A DNA stretch of 64,000 bases from JALYOC01 sp036675345 (GTDB taxonomy: Bacteria > Myxococcota > Myxococcia > Myxococcales > Myxococcaceae). Shown here piece after piece: positions 1 through 7,966 of this stretch. Numbering within the stretch: position 1 is the first letter of the stretch; the number at the start of each line of letters is the position of its first letter. Both the position numbers and the translations under genes were made by a program. The notes below the pieces were generated by a model. It had not been told where the DNA came from and searched no databases. It saw nothing but the letters and a program-made list of their open reading frames with translations. The stretch lies in NCBI GenBank assembly GCA_036675345.1, contig JAKFFE010000032.1, forward strand, positions 62,001 through 126,000, read 5' to 3'.

Positions 1-1
1 G

Positions 2-265
2 ATCGTATGCGGGGTGGAGGTGATCTCCGCCCCCCGCCGGGGCAAGCTGGCGCAGCTGCCTCCGCCCCGGCCCACCAACCAGCATCTACTGGGGACCCAG
101 CCGGCGCCGGGCGCGGTCTACGACCCCCAGGCCAGCTTCCGCGGCTATCGCCCGTTCGTGAGGCTGTCCGAGCAGCCCTCCCCGGAGGGGTACCACGGGT
201 ACTTCTACGTGGGCCCGATCACCCCCTCTCCTCCGGCCACCACCGCCTCCTTCGGGCCGGGCTAG
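2..265 (+). CDS. Hypothetical protein, 3' end only
   Basis: The frame is open at the left edge of the window, so this is the C-terminal part (about 87 residues) of a longer gene. It is rich in Pro, Gly and Tyr, with a segment reading YHGYFYVGPI near the end. I recognise no domain. It ends at TAG and overlaps the last 4 bp of the convergent TVP38-like gene. A short GTG-initiated gene starting at 14 is possible, but the open frame before it argues for a truncated larger gene. Confidence 0.45.
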   Translation: MVCGVEVISAPRRGKLAQLPPPRPTNQHLLGTQPAPGAVYDPQASFRGYRPFVRLSEQPSPEGYHGYFYVGPITPSPPATTASFGPG

Positions 266-1023
266 GAGGCCCGCGGGGCCACCGGACTGGCGGCCAGCTC
301 CGGCACCGGGGGGTGGGTCGCCGGCGACTGCTGGGTCCGGGGGGACTCACGCAGCTCGCGGACAATCGACCGGCCAAAGAAGGCGCCCAGGATCAGGCTC
401 AGCACCAGGCCGATTCCGGCGGCCACGCTCATCGCGTTGTTTCCCTGCCGCAGCGAGCTGCCGAAGTGGGCGGTGATCACCGTCCCCGGCAGGGTCCCCA
501 GCAGCACCCCCACCAGCAGATGGCCATAGCGGGCCCCGGCGGCGGCGCCGGCCATGATCGTCACGTCGGTGGGCAGCAGTGGGTTGAGGGTGCACACCGC
601 CGAGACCTGGAAGTCGCGCTTCCTGGCGATGCGGGAGAGGGGGTGGTAGCGCGCCCCCAGCAGCCTCTGCAGCGGACGGGTGCCAAAGCTGCGCGCGCCA
701 AAGAAGAGCAGGGTGGTGGAGAGCGCGCTGCCGATCAGCGCGTAGATGCTGCCCATGGTGGTCCCGAACACCAGCCCGCCCACCGCGCAGAGGATCTGCC
801 CGGGCAGGAACGCCACCGGACGCAGGGCCAGCACCGCCAGGAACACCAGCGGCGCCCAGGCCCCGAACTTCTCGAAGAAGGCGGTCAGCTCCGCGGGCGC
901 AATGTCATCCAGCACCCACCACTTGAGCCCCACCAGCGCGCCCACCACCAACAATCCAGGCAGCGCCACCTGGATGCACAGCCAGACCCGCCTCACCGCT
1001 GCCCCCTTCGCCGAGATGGCCAT
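262..1023 (-). CDS. TVP38/TMEM64 (VTT domain) family inner-membrane protein
   Basis: This is a 253-residue polytopic membrane protein. A first membrane segment lies at about 13-35, then the VTT/SNARE-associated core runs from about 55 to 215. The core contains the family-typical stretch RPVAFLPGQILCAVGG, a Gly-rich helix (FGTTMGSIYALIGSALS) and an NPLLPTDVTIMAGAAAG segment. The C-terminal 30 residues are Pro/Ala-rich and probably cytoplasmic. Relatives (DedA superfamily) act in lipid or undecaprenyl-phosphate movement and membrane homeostasis; the substrate here is unknown. It is divergent from the KGG gene and convergent with the partial gene at the window edge. Confidence 0.8.
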   Translation of the reverse strand: MAISAKGAAVRRVWLCIQVALPGLLVVGALVGLKWWVLDDIAPAELTAFFEKFGAWAPLVFLAVLALRPVAFLPGQILCAVGGLVFGTTMGSIYALIGSALSTTLLFFGARSFGTRPLQRLLGARYHPLSRIARKRDFQVSAVCTLNPLLPTDVTIMAGAAAGARYGHLLVGVLLGTLPGTVITAHFGSSLRQGNNAMSVAAGIGLVLSLILGAFFGRSIVRELRESPRTQQSPATHPPVPELAASPVAPRAS

Positions 1024-1154
1024 GCCGACAACCTTTGTATCGGCCTGGAATCGGCAACCGCTCGGCGCGGAATCTGCAGGGCAAGCAAGCTGTTGGAGAG
1101 GGCATGACGGGTAGCTCGCACATCAACTGGACAGCAAGGCAACGCCGCTCGCCT

Positions 1155-1178
1155 GCCTGCTGTTCAGCCCCAGCAGGC
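1155..1178. other. Perfect inverted repeat in the leader of the KGG gene
   Basis: The arms GCCTGCTG and CAGCAGGC (8 bp, perfect) flank an 8-nt spacer. The dyad lies in the 271-bp divergent region between the TVP38-like gene and the KGG stress gene, about 117 bp before the ATG of the latter. It could be an operator or an RNA hairpin. There is no T-run after it, so a terminator is unlikely. Confidence 0.35.
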
Positions 1179-1294
1179 AAGCCAATGGCGGTGTAGGGGC
1201 CTTGCTTGCATCAAGGCGTCGCGGACGCATGTTTGTGCTGAGAGAGCAAGGGGAGCGAGCCAGGGACAGGGCGAGCGCAGAACAGGAGCAGATC

Positions 1295-1750
1295 ATGTCG
1301 GACAAGGACAACAAGGGCAGCATGACGGTCGCCGAGGCGGGTCGTAAGGGCGGAGAGACCGTCCGCAACGAGCGCGGCCGCGAGTTCTACGAGACGATTG
1401 GCCGCAAGGGCGGCGCCACCGTGAAGGCCGAACGCGGCCGCTCCTTCTATGAGGAGATCGGGCGCAAGGGCGGCGAGACCGTCAAGGCCGAGCGGGGAGC
1501 CAAGTTCTACGAGGAAATCGGCAAGAAGGGCGGGGACCGCGTCAAGGCCACCCGTGGGCCGAACTTCTACGAGGAGATCGGGCGCAAGGGCGGGCAGAAG
1601 GTCAAGAAGCTGATTGAAGAGGGCAAGCGCGCCGCCCGGATGGCCCTGGAGGCGGAGGCCGCCAAGGCCGCGGAGGCTGCCGGCACCGCCGCTCCCAGCG
1701 CTCCTGCCGCCACGCCTCCCACCGACACCAAGGGGCCCCACGAGCCCTAG
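1295..1750 (+). CDS. KGG-repeat stress protein (GsiB-like hydrophilin)
   Basis: This is a 151-residue, highly charged, Cys-free protein. From residue 10 it carries five tandem copies of about 21 residues built on GRKGG-(x)3-V-(x)3-RG-(x)-FYEEIG. A Lys-rich helix and an Ala/Pro-rich tail follow. The repeat is the KGG domain of GsiB-like general-stress proteins, which are LEA-like hydrophilins tied to desiccation, cold and starvation. The ATG at 1295 was chosen because GGAG lies 8 bp upstream and the repeats start just after it; the upstream in-frame extension is Arg-rich and unlike the family. The gene is probably monocistronic. Confidence 0.85.
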   Translation: MSDKDNKGSMTVAEAGRKGGETVRNERGREFYETIGRKGGATVKAERGRSFYEEIGRKGGETVKAERGAKFYEEIGKKGGDRVKATRGPNFYEEIGRKGGQKVKKLIEEGKRAARMALEAEAAKAAEAAGTAAPSAPAATPPTDTKGPHEP

Positions 1751-1800
1751 ACTGGGAAGCAAAGGCTTCCGGATGGGCAATCCGGCGGTATAAGCGGCGG

Positions 1801-2130
1801 GTGCATCTGATTGTCGCCCTGTTGCAGAGAAGCGACCAGCCAGAGCGGGCCCTGGCGCGCTTCCGTGAGTTTGGCCTCCCCGAGCCGCTGCTGGTTCGCG
1901 CCCGCAGTGCGGCTGCTGCTCTCTCGGTTGAAGTCCCGGTCTTCGCCGGCCTCAGGGGATTGGCCCTGGGCGCCGACGAGGACCGGATGCTTCTGGTGTG
2001 CCTGGCCCAGCTTGCCTCCGAGCAGGATGTGGAGCGGGTGATCACCCGCATCCAGTTGGAGATGGACGCGGACGAGCCTCCGATGGGCACCGTGTTCGCC
2101 CTCCCGGTGATCGGCGCACGTCTTCCTTAG
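1801..2130 (+). CDS. PII-like (ferredoxin-fold) small protein, putative antiporter regulator
   Basis: This is a 109-residue soluble protein starting at GTG. The order strand (LIVALLQRS), helix (PERALARFREFG), strand (LLVRARSA), short loop, strand (RMLLVCLA), helix (QDVERVITRIQLEM) and the ending MGTVFALPV is what PII/CutA-like trimeric proteins show, with the T-loop region shortened. It lies 31 bp before two cation antiporters on the same strand. By analogy with other PII-like proteins next to transporters it may sense a nucleotide or ion and gate them. The fold is inferred from pattern only; no ligand residues can be assigned. Confidence 0.5.
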   Translation: MHLIVALLQRSDQPERALARFREFGLPEPLLVRARSAAAALSVEVPVFAGLRGLALGADEDRMLLVCLAQLASEQDVERVITRIQLEMDADEPPMGTVFALPVIGARLP

Positions 2131-2161
2131 ATCCGGCCCGTTGCTGCGCTAGAACGCACGC

Positions 2162-3382
2162 GTGCAGGTGCTGCTGGTCTTCATCGTGGTCTTCGTCCTC
2201 TCCGTGCTGGCCTCCAGCCGGTGGCTCCTGCAGTGGGGACGTTTCTTCTTCCTGGCCCAGCTCTCCGCATCCGGGCTGCTGTTCCTGGTCTTCGGCGCCC
2301 TGGTCGGTCCGCACGCGCTGGGGCTGCTGGACGTCTCCGCCCTGGACTCCGCCCGCCCGCTGCTCTCCCTGTCCCTGGGGGTGTGCGGGCTGCTGGTGGG
2401 GATCAACCTCGAACCGCACATCCTCCGCCGGCTGCCCCTGCGGGCGTTCGTGGCCTCGGCGGTGCAGTCGGGCGCGGCGTTCACCGCGGTCTGCGTGCCG
2501 ATGGCGATCCTGTTGTGGATCAACACCCCGCTGAGCCCATCCGGGGTGGGGGGCGCGGCGGTGATGCTGGGGGCGGCGGCCTCGGTGTCCTCGGCGCACT
2601 TCGCGGTGCTCTGGTACCGCTCGGGGCGGATGGAACACCTCCGCGGGTTGTCGGTGGCGCTGGTGGCGATGCTGGACGACATGTTCGGGCTGGCGGTGCT
2701 GGCCCTGGCCCTCCTCTTCGCCTCCGCTACCTCGCCCGCCCTCGGCCTGGGGCTGGTGGCGCTGGCCACCCTGCTGGGGCTGACCTGCGGGGCGCTGATC
2801 GCGTACCTGATCCACGGGGTGGAGGACGGCGCGGAGCTGACCGCGATCCTGCTGGGAGGCGCGGCGCTGGTGGCGGGCGCGGCCGCCTTCCTGCGGGTCT
2901 CCGGCCTGCTGGCGGGCGTGATGTGCGGCGCCACCCTGGCGCTGGTGGGCGGCACCCAGGCCACCCGGGCCTTCCGGGCGCTGGGGAAGGTGGAGCGGCC
3001 CACCTACCTGCTGCTGCTGTTCCTGATCGGCGCCCACCTGGACGCCACCGACTGGAAGGCGTGGGCGGTGCTGCCGGTGTTCGTGGCCCTGCGCTTTCTG
3101 GGCAAGGTGGTGGGCGGCCGGATGGCCACCACTGCCGCCAAGGGGGTGCTGCGGTTCCCCCGCGAACTGGGCTACGCGCTGGTGGCGCAAGGCGGCCTGT
3201 CGCTGTGCATGGCGATCGAATACCTGCTGCTGGTCCCCCGCGCCGACAGCCAGCTGGTGTTCGGGGTGGTGGTGATCGCCGCGCTGGTCAATGAGGTGCT
3301 GGGGGCGCGGACCATCGGGCTGAGCACCGCCCGGCCGACCCGTCCCAGCCCCCGGCCGCTGCCCTCCCGGGAGGCTGCGTGA
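2162..3382 (+). CDS. CPA2-type cation/proton antiporter (first of two)
   Basis: This is a 406-residue polytopic membrane protein with about 11-13 hydrophobic segments and a GTG start. The arrangement of helices, including the acidic LVAMLDDMFGLAV segment near residue 170 and the LLLFLIGAHLD segment near 290, resembles the Na+/H+ exchanger superfamily. No cytosolic RCK/TrkA domain follows, only a short Pro/Arg tail. Its stop overlaps the GTG of the next antiporter by 4 bp, so the two are probably co-translated. The ion is unknown (Na+ or K+). Confidence 0.65.
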   Translation: MQVLLVFIVVFVLSVLASSRWLLQWGRFFFLAQLSASGLLFLVFGALVGPHALGLLDVSALDSARPLLSLSLGVCGLLVGINLEPHILRRLPLRAFVASAVQSGAAFTAVCVPMAILLWINTPLSPSGVGGAAVMLGAAASVSSAHFAVLWYRSGRMEHLRGLSVALVAMLDDMFGLAVLALALLFASATSPALGLGLVALATLLGLTCGALIAYLIHGVEDGAELTAILLGGAALVAGAAAFLRVSGLLAGVMCGATLALVGGTQATRAFRALGKVERPTYLLLLFLIGAHLDATDWKAWAVLPVFVALRFLGKVVGGRMATTAAKGVLRFPRELGYALVAQGGLSLCMAIEYLLLVPRADSQLVFGVVVIAALVNEVLGARTIGLSTARPTRPSPRPLPSREAA

Positions 3383-4674
3383 TCCGCGACGCGATCCGGC
3401 TGGGCCTGCTGATGGCGCTGCTGCTGGCGATCACCGCCCTGACCGGGATCCGCAGCGGCCTGGGGTCGGGGGTGGTGCTGGCCGGAGGGGCGCTGCTGTT
3501 GACCGGGATCTTCGCCGGCAAGGTGGCCGCCCAGACCGGGCTGCCCCGGCTGACCGGCTACCTGCTGATCGGGATCGTGGTCGGCCCGTTCGCGCTGGGG
3601 TTCATCCCCAAGGAGGGGGTGGCGGGGCTGGATCTGGTCAAGGGCCTGGCGGTCAGCCTGATCGCGCTCACCGCCGGGACCGAGCTGCGGCTGGGGTTGA
3701 TCCGCCGGGTGGGCAAGGAGGTGGCCCGGGTCGGCGCGCTGGTCTCGCTGGTGGTGTTCGTGGTGATCATCGTGGCGATGCTGCTGGGCCGGGATCTGCT
3801 GCCCTTCATGCGGGAGATGACCTGGCCGCAGGCGGTGGCGGTCAGCGCGCTGCTGGCCTCGGTGGTGGTCTCCTTCTCGCCCACGGTGACCATCGCCATC
3901 CTCCAGGAGACCCGGGCCAAGGGGGCGTTCTCCGAGTTCCTGCTGGCGATCGTGATCATCGGCGATCTGTTCGTGATGCTGGTGTTCGCGCTGGCGGCCG
4001 GGGTGACCAAGGCGCTGTTCGGCGGCCGGTTCGAGCTGGGCGTGGTGGTGGGGGGGATCGGCTGGGAGATCATCGGCTCGGTGCTGGTGGGGGCGGCGAT
4101 CGGCTTTGGGGCCTTGCTGTACATGAAGCGGGTGGGGCGGGAGATCCCGCTGTTCCTCTCCGGGCTGTGCTTCGTGATGGCCGAGCTGGGGATCCACCTC
4201 CACCTCTCCCCGCTGTTGCTCTCCCTGGCCGCCGGGGCCACCATCGCCAACCTGGACGAGCACATCGCTCAGCGGATCCACCACGCGGCGGAGCAGGCCG
4301 GGCTGCCGGTGTTCGCGCTGTTCTTCGCCGCCGCCGGCGCGTCCTTGCACCTGGACGTGCTGCTGGTGGTGGGCCCGGTGGCGGTGGCGCTGGTGCTGCT
4401 GCGCGGGATCAGCCTCTATCTGTCCGCCCGGGCCTTTGGTCCCAAGCGGGCGGTGATCCGGGAGAACCTGTGGATGGGCCTGATCTCCCAGGCCGGGGTG
4501 ACCTTCGGCCTGGCGGCGCTGATCGGCCGCAGCTTTCCCGCCTTCGGGGCGGACATGGAGACGCTGATCATCGCCATGGTCACCCTCCATGAGCTGGTCG
4601 GCCCGCTGCTGACCCGTCGCGCCCTGGCCAACGCCGGGGAGATCCGCGAACACGCCCGCTCGGGCGCCCACTAA
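3379..4674 (+). CDS. CPA2-type cation:proton antiporter (second of two)
   Basis: This is a 431-residue membrane protein with the classic CPA2/KefB-like layout: TGLPRLTGYLLIGIVVGP near residue 55, KGLAVSLIALTAGTELRL near 95, and HLSPLLLSLAAGATIAN near 275. It is closer to the canonical family than its upstream partner. There is no C-terminal regulatory domain. It starts at GTG within the 4-bp overlap with the previous gene and is followed 6 bp later by yciO. The exchange of Na+ or K+ for H+ is family knowledge, not shown here. Confidence 0.8.
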   Translation: MIRDAIRLGLLMALLLAITALTGIRSGLGSGVVLAGGALLLTGIFAGKVAAQTGLPRLTGYLLIGIVVGPFALGFIPKEGVAGLDLVKGLAVSLIALTAGTELRLGLIRRVGKEVARVGALVSLVVFVVIIVAMLLGRDLLPFMREMTWPQAVAVSALLASVVVSFSPTVTIAILQETRAKGAFSEFLLAIVIIGDLFVMLVFALAAGVTKALFGGRFELGVVVGGIGWEIIGSVLVGAAIGFGALLYMKRVGREIPLFLSGLCFVMAELGIHLHLSPLLLSLAAGATIANLDEHIAQRIHHAAEQAGLPVFALFFAAAGASLHLDVLLVVGPVAVALVLLRGISLYLSARAFGPKRAVIRENLWMGLISQAGVTFGLAALIGRSFPAFGADMETLIIAMVTLHELVGPLLTRRALANAGEIREHARSGAH

Positions 4675-4680
4675 AAGACC

Positions 4681-5292
4681 ATGAGCATCGCGCCGATCCT
4701 GGAAGTGGACATGGAGCACCCCAACCCCCGGCACATCACCCGGGCGGTGCAGGTGCTCAACGACGGGGGGCTGATCGCGTACCCCACCGACACCTATTAC
4801 GCGGTGGGCTGCAACCTCTTCTCCAAGAAGGCGATCGACCGGCTCTACGAGCTCAAGGGCCGGGACCGGAAGAAGCCGCTGGCGTTCCTGTGCGCGGACC
4901 TCTCCGACGTGGCGGAGTACGCGCACGTGAACAACTTCGCCTACCGGATGCTGCGGCAGCTGACCCCCGGCGCGTTCACCTTCGTGATGCGCGCCACCCG
5001 CAAGGTCCCGGACATGATGGCCACCAAGCAGCGGGAGGTGGGGATCCGGATCCCGGACGCGGCCTTTGCCCGGGCGATGGCCAAGGAGCTGGGCCACCCG
5101 CTGGTGACCGCGTCGGCCAACAACCGGGAGGGGGAACCGCTGATCGACGCCCACGAGATCAAGGAGGAGCTGGGCAACCGGCTGGACCTGATCCTGGACG
5201 GGGGGATCATCGCCAACGAGCCCTCCACGGTGGTCTCCCTGCTGGAGGACCACGCGGAGATCCTGAGACAGGGGAAGGGGATCCTGGAGTAG
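4681..5292 (+). CDS. yciO: YciO-type Sua5/YrdC family protein (threonylcarbamoyl-AMP synthase-like)
   Basis: This is a 203-residue protein covering one Sua5/YciO/YrdC domain. It shows GGLIAYPTDTYYAVGCNLF near residue 30, KKPLAFLCADLSD near 60, TPGAFTFVMRAT near 98 and VTASANNREGEP near 140. Length and N-terminus match YciO rather than the longer Sua5. Sua5/TsaC make threonylcarbamoyl-AMP for the t6A modification of tRNA; YciO paralogues are poorly active or of uncertain role. It is last in the PII-like/antiporter operon, with a 6-bp gap, and its ribosome binding site is weak. Confidence 0.82.
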   Translation: MSIAPILEVDMEHPNPRHITRAVQVLNDGGLIAYPTDTYYAVGCNLFSKKAIDRLYELKGRDRKKPLAFLCADLSDVAEYAHVNNFAYRMLRQLTPGAFTFVMRATRKVPDMMATKQREVGIRIPDAAFARAMAKELGHPLVTASANNREGEPLIDAHEIKEELGNRLDLILDGGIIANEPSTVVSLLEDHAEILRQGKGILE

Positions 5293-5340
5293 GCGCGGGC
5301 CCAGGCTTCGCGGTCTGACGGAGCGCAGCTCACCCGCGCA

Positions 5341-5365
5341 CCGGGACTGGGTGGGGAGGTCCCGG
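5341..5365. terminator. Inverted repeat between convergent genes
   Basis: The arms CCGGGAC and GTCCCGG (7 bp, perfect) flank 11 nt. The dyad sits in the 94-bp gap between the stop codons of yciO and the LEA lipoprotein. It has the location of a shared terminator but lacks a clear T-run on either strand. Confidence 0.4.
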
Positions 5366-5386
5366 CCGGGCTCCCCCCGTCTTCCG

Positions 5387-6928
5387 TTACTTGGTGAAGC
5401 GCACGCTCTGGCTCCACTGGATCGGAGCCCGGACCGCGCCGGAGACCACCTCACCGTTGAAGGCCAGCGGGACGCTGGAGCCGCCCAGGGCCAGCGCGGC
5501 CGAGGCCACCTCCGCCAGCTTCAGGGTCAGCGGCAGGTTGACCGTCCGCTGCTGTCCCGCCTCCAGCATCCCCAGCTCGCCGGTGGCCACGTTGCCGATC
5601 TTGCTTCCGGAGAGGGACACCGCCCCGGCCACGTTGCCGATCGGCAGCGCGAAGCTGTTCAGGTTCTTCAAGATTACCGGCAGCTCGATCCGGGCGCTGG
5701 TGAAGTCCATCCCGGCGATCTTCGGCGCGCCGATGGAGAACTGCGGCAGCTTGGGCAACTGGAAGGTGTCCTGGTGGGACAGCGAGAGGGCGTCCACCCC
5801 CGCCGGGCCCTTGGACCCCAGCGACCCGGTGAAGCCCAGCTTGGCGCGGTCCTTGGAGAGCAGCGCCGGCAGGCTGCTGGCCAGATCCATGAACTTCACC
5901 CGGGCCGGGAACACCAGGTCGGTGCGACCGCCGGCGGCGATCTCCGTCCCGTCCTTGGGGCCGCCGGCCACCACGCTCTTGCCCTCCACCTGCAGCGCGT
6001 ACTTCACCCCCTCCAGCTTGATCGGCAGCGGGTTGGGGTTGTCCACCGCGTACTTCAGCTCCAGGGTGACCCCGTCCAGGCCCAGCTCCGAGAACCCGAT
6101 CCCGCCAAAGGAGAGGGCAGGGGCCTTGGGCAGCGCCAGGGCCTGGGTCAGCTTCACCGGCACCAGGGCCGCGCCCGAGCCCAGCTGGGTGTCCAGCTCC
6201 AAGGGAGAGGTGACCGCGGAGAGCAGGGTGCTGCCCAGCTTGGCGAACTCCAGCACCAGGGGCACCGGCAGCTCGCGGGACTCGCCCGGCTGCAGCCGGC
6301 CCAGCTGTCCGCTGGCCACCTGACCCAGGCGGGTTCCGCCCAGCTTCACCGCGCCGTCCAGCGAGCCCAGCCCCAACGGATAGGCGTTGGGGTTCTTCAA
6401 GGTGATCGGGACCTCCAACCCGGCGGAGGTGAAGCCCAGCCCGGTCAGCCGGGGCAGCCCCCACGCCACCTCCGGAGCCTGGGCCACCGCCACCTCGCCC
6501 TCGTAGTTGAGCGGCAGCTTCACCGGGCCGGTGGCGGTCTGGGCGGTGGCCTGGCCGTACACCTGCACCCGGACCGACTGCTTGCCCTCGGCGGGGGTGA
6601 AGGTCAGCTGGACCGGGATCGCCAGTTGGGTCTGGGCCCCCGGCTGCAGGGTCAGCTGGGCGGGAGCGCCGCGGCTGGGCACCGACACCCCGTCCACCTC
6701 CACCGCGTGGCGGATGTCGGAGACCTCCATCGCCATCGCGTTGGGGTTCTGCAGCGAGAACCGGACCTCCACCTGGGCGCCGTCCAGGGTGGCCTCGGTG
6801 ACGGAGGCCCCGGTGGCGGACGCGGTGGGGGGGCCGAAGGAGGAGGCCGAGGTGTTGAGCAGCTCGCGCAACAGCGAGCACCCGGAGAGGAGGGGAAGAA
6901 CAAGCGCGGCGATCAGCAGTCGGTTCAT
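5387..6928 (-). CDS. LEA-type lipoprotein with four WHy-like repeats
   Basis: This is a 513-residue predicted lipoprotein. A signal peptide ends in the lipobox LLSGC (Cys17). Four repeats of about 120 residues follow, each centred on a conserved NPN-like element: LQNPNAMAMEV, LKNPNAYPLGL, VDNPNPLPIKL and LKNLNSFALPI. This is the pattern of LEA_2/WHy (water stress and hypersensitive response) beta-sandwich domains. Several repeats carry a GTRLGQVASGQLG or GSKIGNVATGELG segment. It probably sits at the outer membrane facing the periplasm. The ATG at 6928 was chosen because it begins the signal peptide; the open frame extends far upstream without meaning. Confidence 0.8.
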   Translation of the reverse strand: MNRLLIAALVLPLLSGCSLLRELLNTSASSFGPPTASATGASVTEATLDGAQVEVRFSLQNPNAMAMEVSDIRHAVEVDGVSVPSRGAPAQLTLQPGAQTQLAIPVQLTFTPAEGKQSVRVQVYGQATAQTATGPVKLPLNYEGEVAVAQAPEVAWGLPRLTGLGFTSAGLEVPITLKNPNAYPLGLGSLDGAVKLGGTRLGQVASGQLGRLQPGESRELPVPLVLEFAKLGSTLLSAVTSPLELDTQLGSGAALVPVKLTQALALPKAPALSFGGIGFSELGLDGVTLELKYAVDNPNPLPIKLEGVKYALQVEGKSVVAGGPKDGTEIAAGGRTDLVFPARVKFMDLASSLPALLSKDRAKLGFTGSLGSKGPAGVDALSLSHQDTFQLPKLPQFSIGAPKIAGMDFTSARIELPVILKNLNSFALPIGNVAGAVSLSGSKIGNVATGELGMLEAGQQRTVNLPLTLKLAEVASAALALGGSSVPLAFNGEVVSGAVRAPIQWSQSVRFTK

Positions 6929-7045
6929 GGCGTTCCTCGGGCCCAGCTGAAGACGGGGCGGTCGTACCGGCCGGGTGGTCCGGATGCAACCTCGGCCCCG
7001 GTCGATCACTTGCACCCAAGGATCGCTCCGGTACCCTGTCTCCCG

Positions 7046-7966
7046 GTGGAGCCGCTCCTCGATCTGTTCATCTCCTTCTTGCGCGCCGAGCGCGGCAGCT
7101 CCGCGCGCACGGTGGACGCCTACGCGGCGGACCTGACCGCGTACTTCGCGGATCTGAAGAAGCAGGGGATCTCCGATCCGGCCGTGGTCCAGGTCGATCA
7201 GGTGCTGTTCCATCTGGAGCGGCTGGACGCGCGGGGAATGAGCAAGCGCAGCCAGGCCCGGCACCTGGCGGCGATCCGCCAGTTCCACCGGTTCCTGGTC
7301 TCGGAGAAGCTGGCGCCCAAGGATCCCACCGAGGACATCGACACCCCGCGCGGGGCCAAGAAGCTGCCGATCTTCCTCACCCTGGACGAGGTGGAGCAGC
7401 TGCTGGCCACCCCCAACGAGAAGACCGCCACCGGCGTCCGGGACCGGGCGATGCTGCAATTGCTCTACGCCACCGGGCTGCGGGTCTCTGAATTGGTGAA
7501 GCTGCCGGCCAACGCGATCAACCTCCAGTCCGGCTACCTGATCGCCTTTGGCAAGGGCGCCAAGGAGCGGATGGTGCCGTTCGGACGTCCGGCCCAGGAG
7601 AAGGTCCGCGCGTACCTGGCCGGGCCGCGGCTGCAGCTGCTCAAGGGGCGCACCGCCAAGGCGCTGTTCGTCACCCCCCGGGGCTCAGGCTTCACCCGGC
7701 AGGGGTTCTGGAAGCTGCTGCGCCGCTACGCCCGCCAGGCGGGGATCCGGGCGCAGATCTCACCCCACAAGCTGCGGCACTCCTTTGCCACCCACCTGCT
7801 GGAGCGCGGCGCGGATCTGCGCGCGGTGCAGGCGATGCTGGGCCACGCGGATCTGGCCACCACCCAGATCTACACCCACGTCAACGGGGCGCGGCTGCGC
7901 TCGGTCTACGATCAGCACCACCCCCGCAGCGAAGGCAGTCCGGCCGCCGCGCCGCGCCGTCGCTAG
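7046..7966 (+). CDS. xerD: Tyrosine recombinase XerD (chromosome dimer resolution)
   Basis: This is a 306-residue integrase. The N-terminal SAM-like core-binding domain covers about 1-90 and the catalytic domain 110-295. All catalytic residues are present: Arg146 (in TGLRVSEL), Lys173 (GKGAKER), His241 and Arg244 (HKLRHSF), His267 (GHADLATTQIYTHV) and the nucleophile Tyr276. Length and spacing match XerD/XerC rather than phage integrases. XerD with XerC resolves chromosome dimers at dif during FtsK-driven segregation. The GTG at 7046 gives the family-typical start. The stop overlaps the end of the convergent PATAN gene by 4 bp. XerC cannot be fully excluded. Confidence 0.82.
   Translation: MEPLLDLFISFLRAERGSSARTVDAYAADLTAYFADLKKQGISDPAVVQVDQVLFHLERLDARGMSKRSQARHLAAIRQFHRFLVSEKLAPKDPTEDIDTPRGAKKLPIFLTLDEVEQLLATPNEKTATGVRDRAMLQLLYATGLRVSELVKLPANAINLQSGYLIAFGKGAKERMVPFGRPAQEKVRAYLAGPRLQLLKGRTAKALFVTPRGSGFTRQGFWKLLRRYARQAGIRAQISPHKLRHSFATHLLERGADLRAVQAMLGHADLATTQIYTHVNGARLRSVYDQHHPRSEGSPAAAPRRR

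Noticed and set aside
3172..5454. A 760-codon open frame antisense to the antiporters, and similar long antisense frames elsewhere (for example 24360-26504).
   Set aside because: High GC with GC-rich third positions leaves antisense frames open. These have Arg/Gln/His-rich, low-complexity translations, no domains and no ribosome sites, while the opposite strand has clear families.
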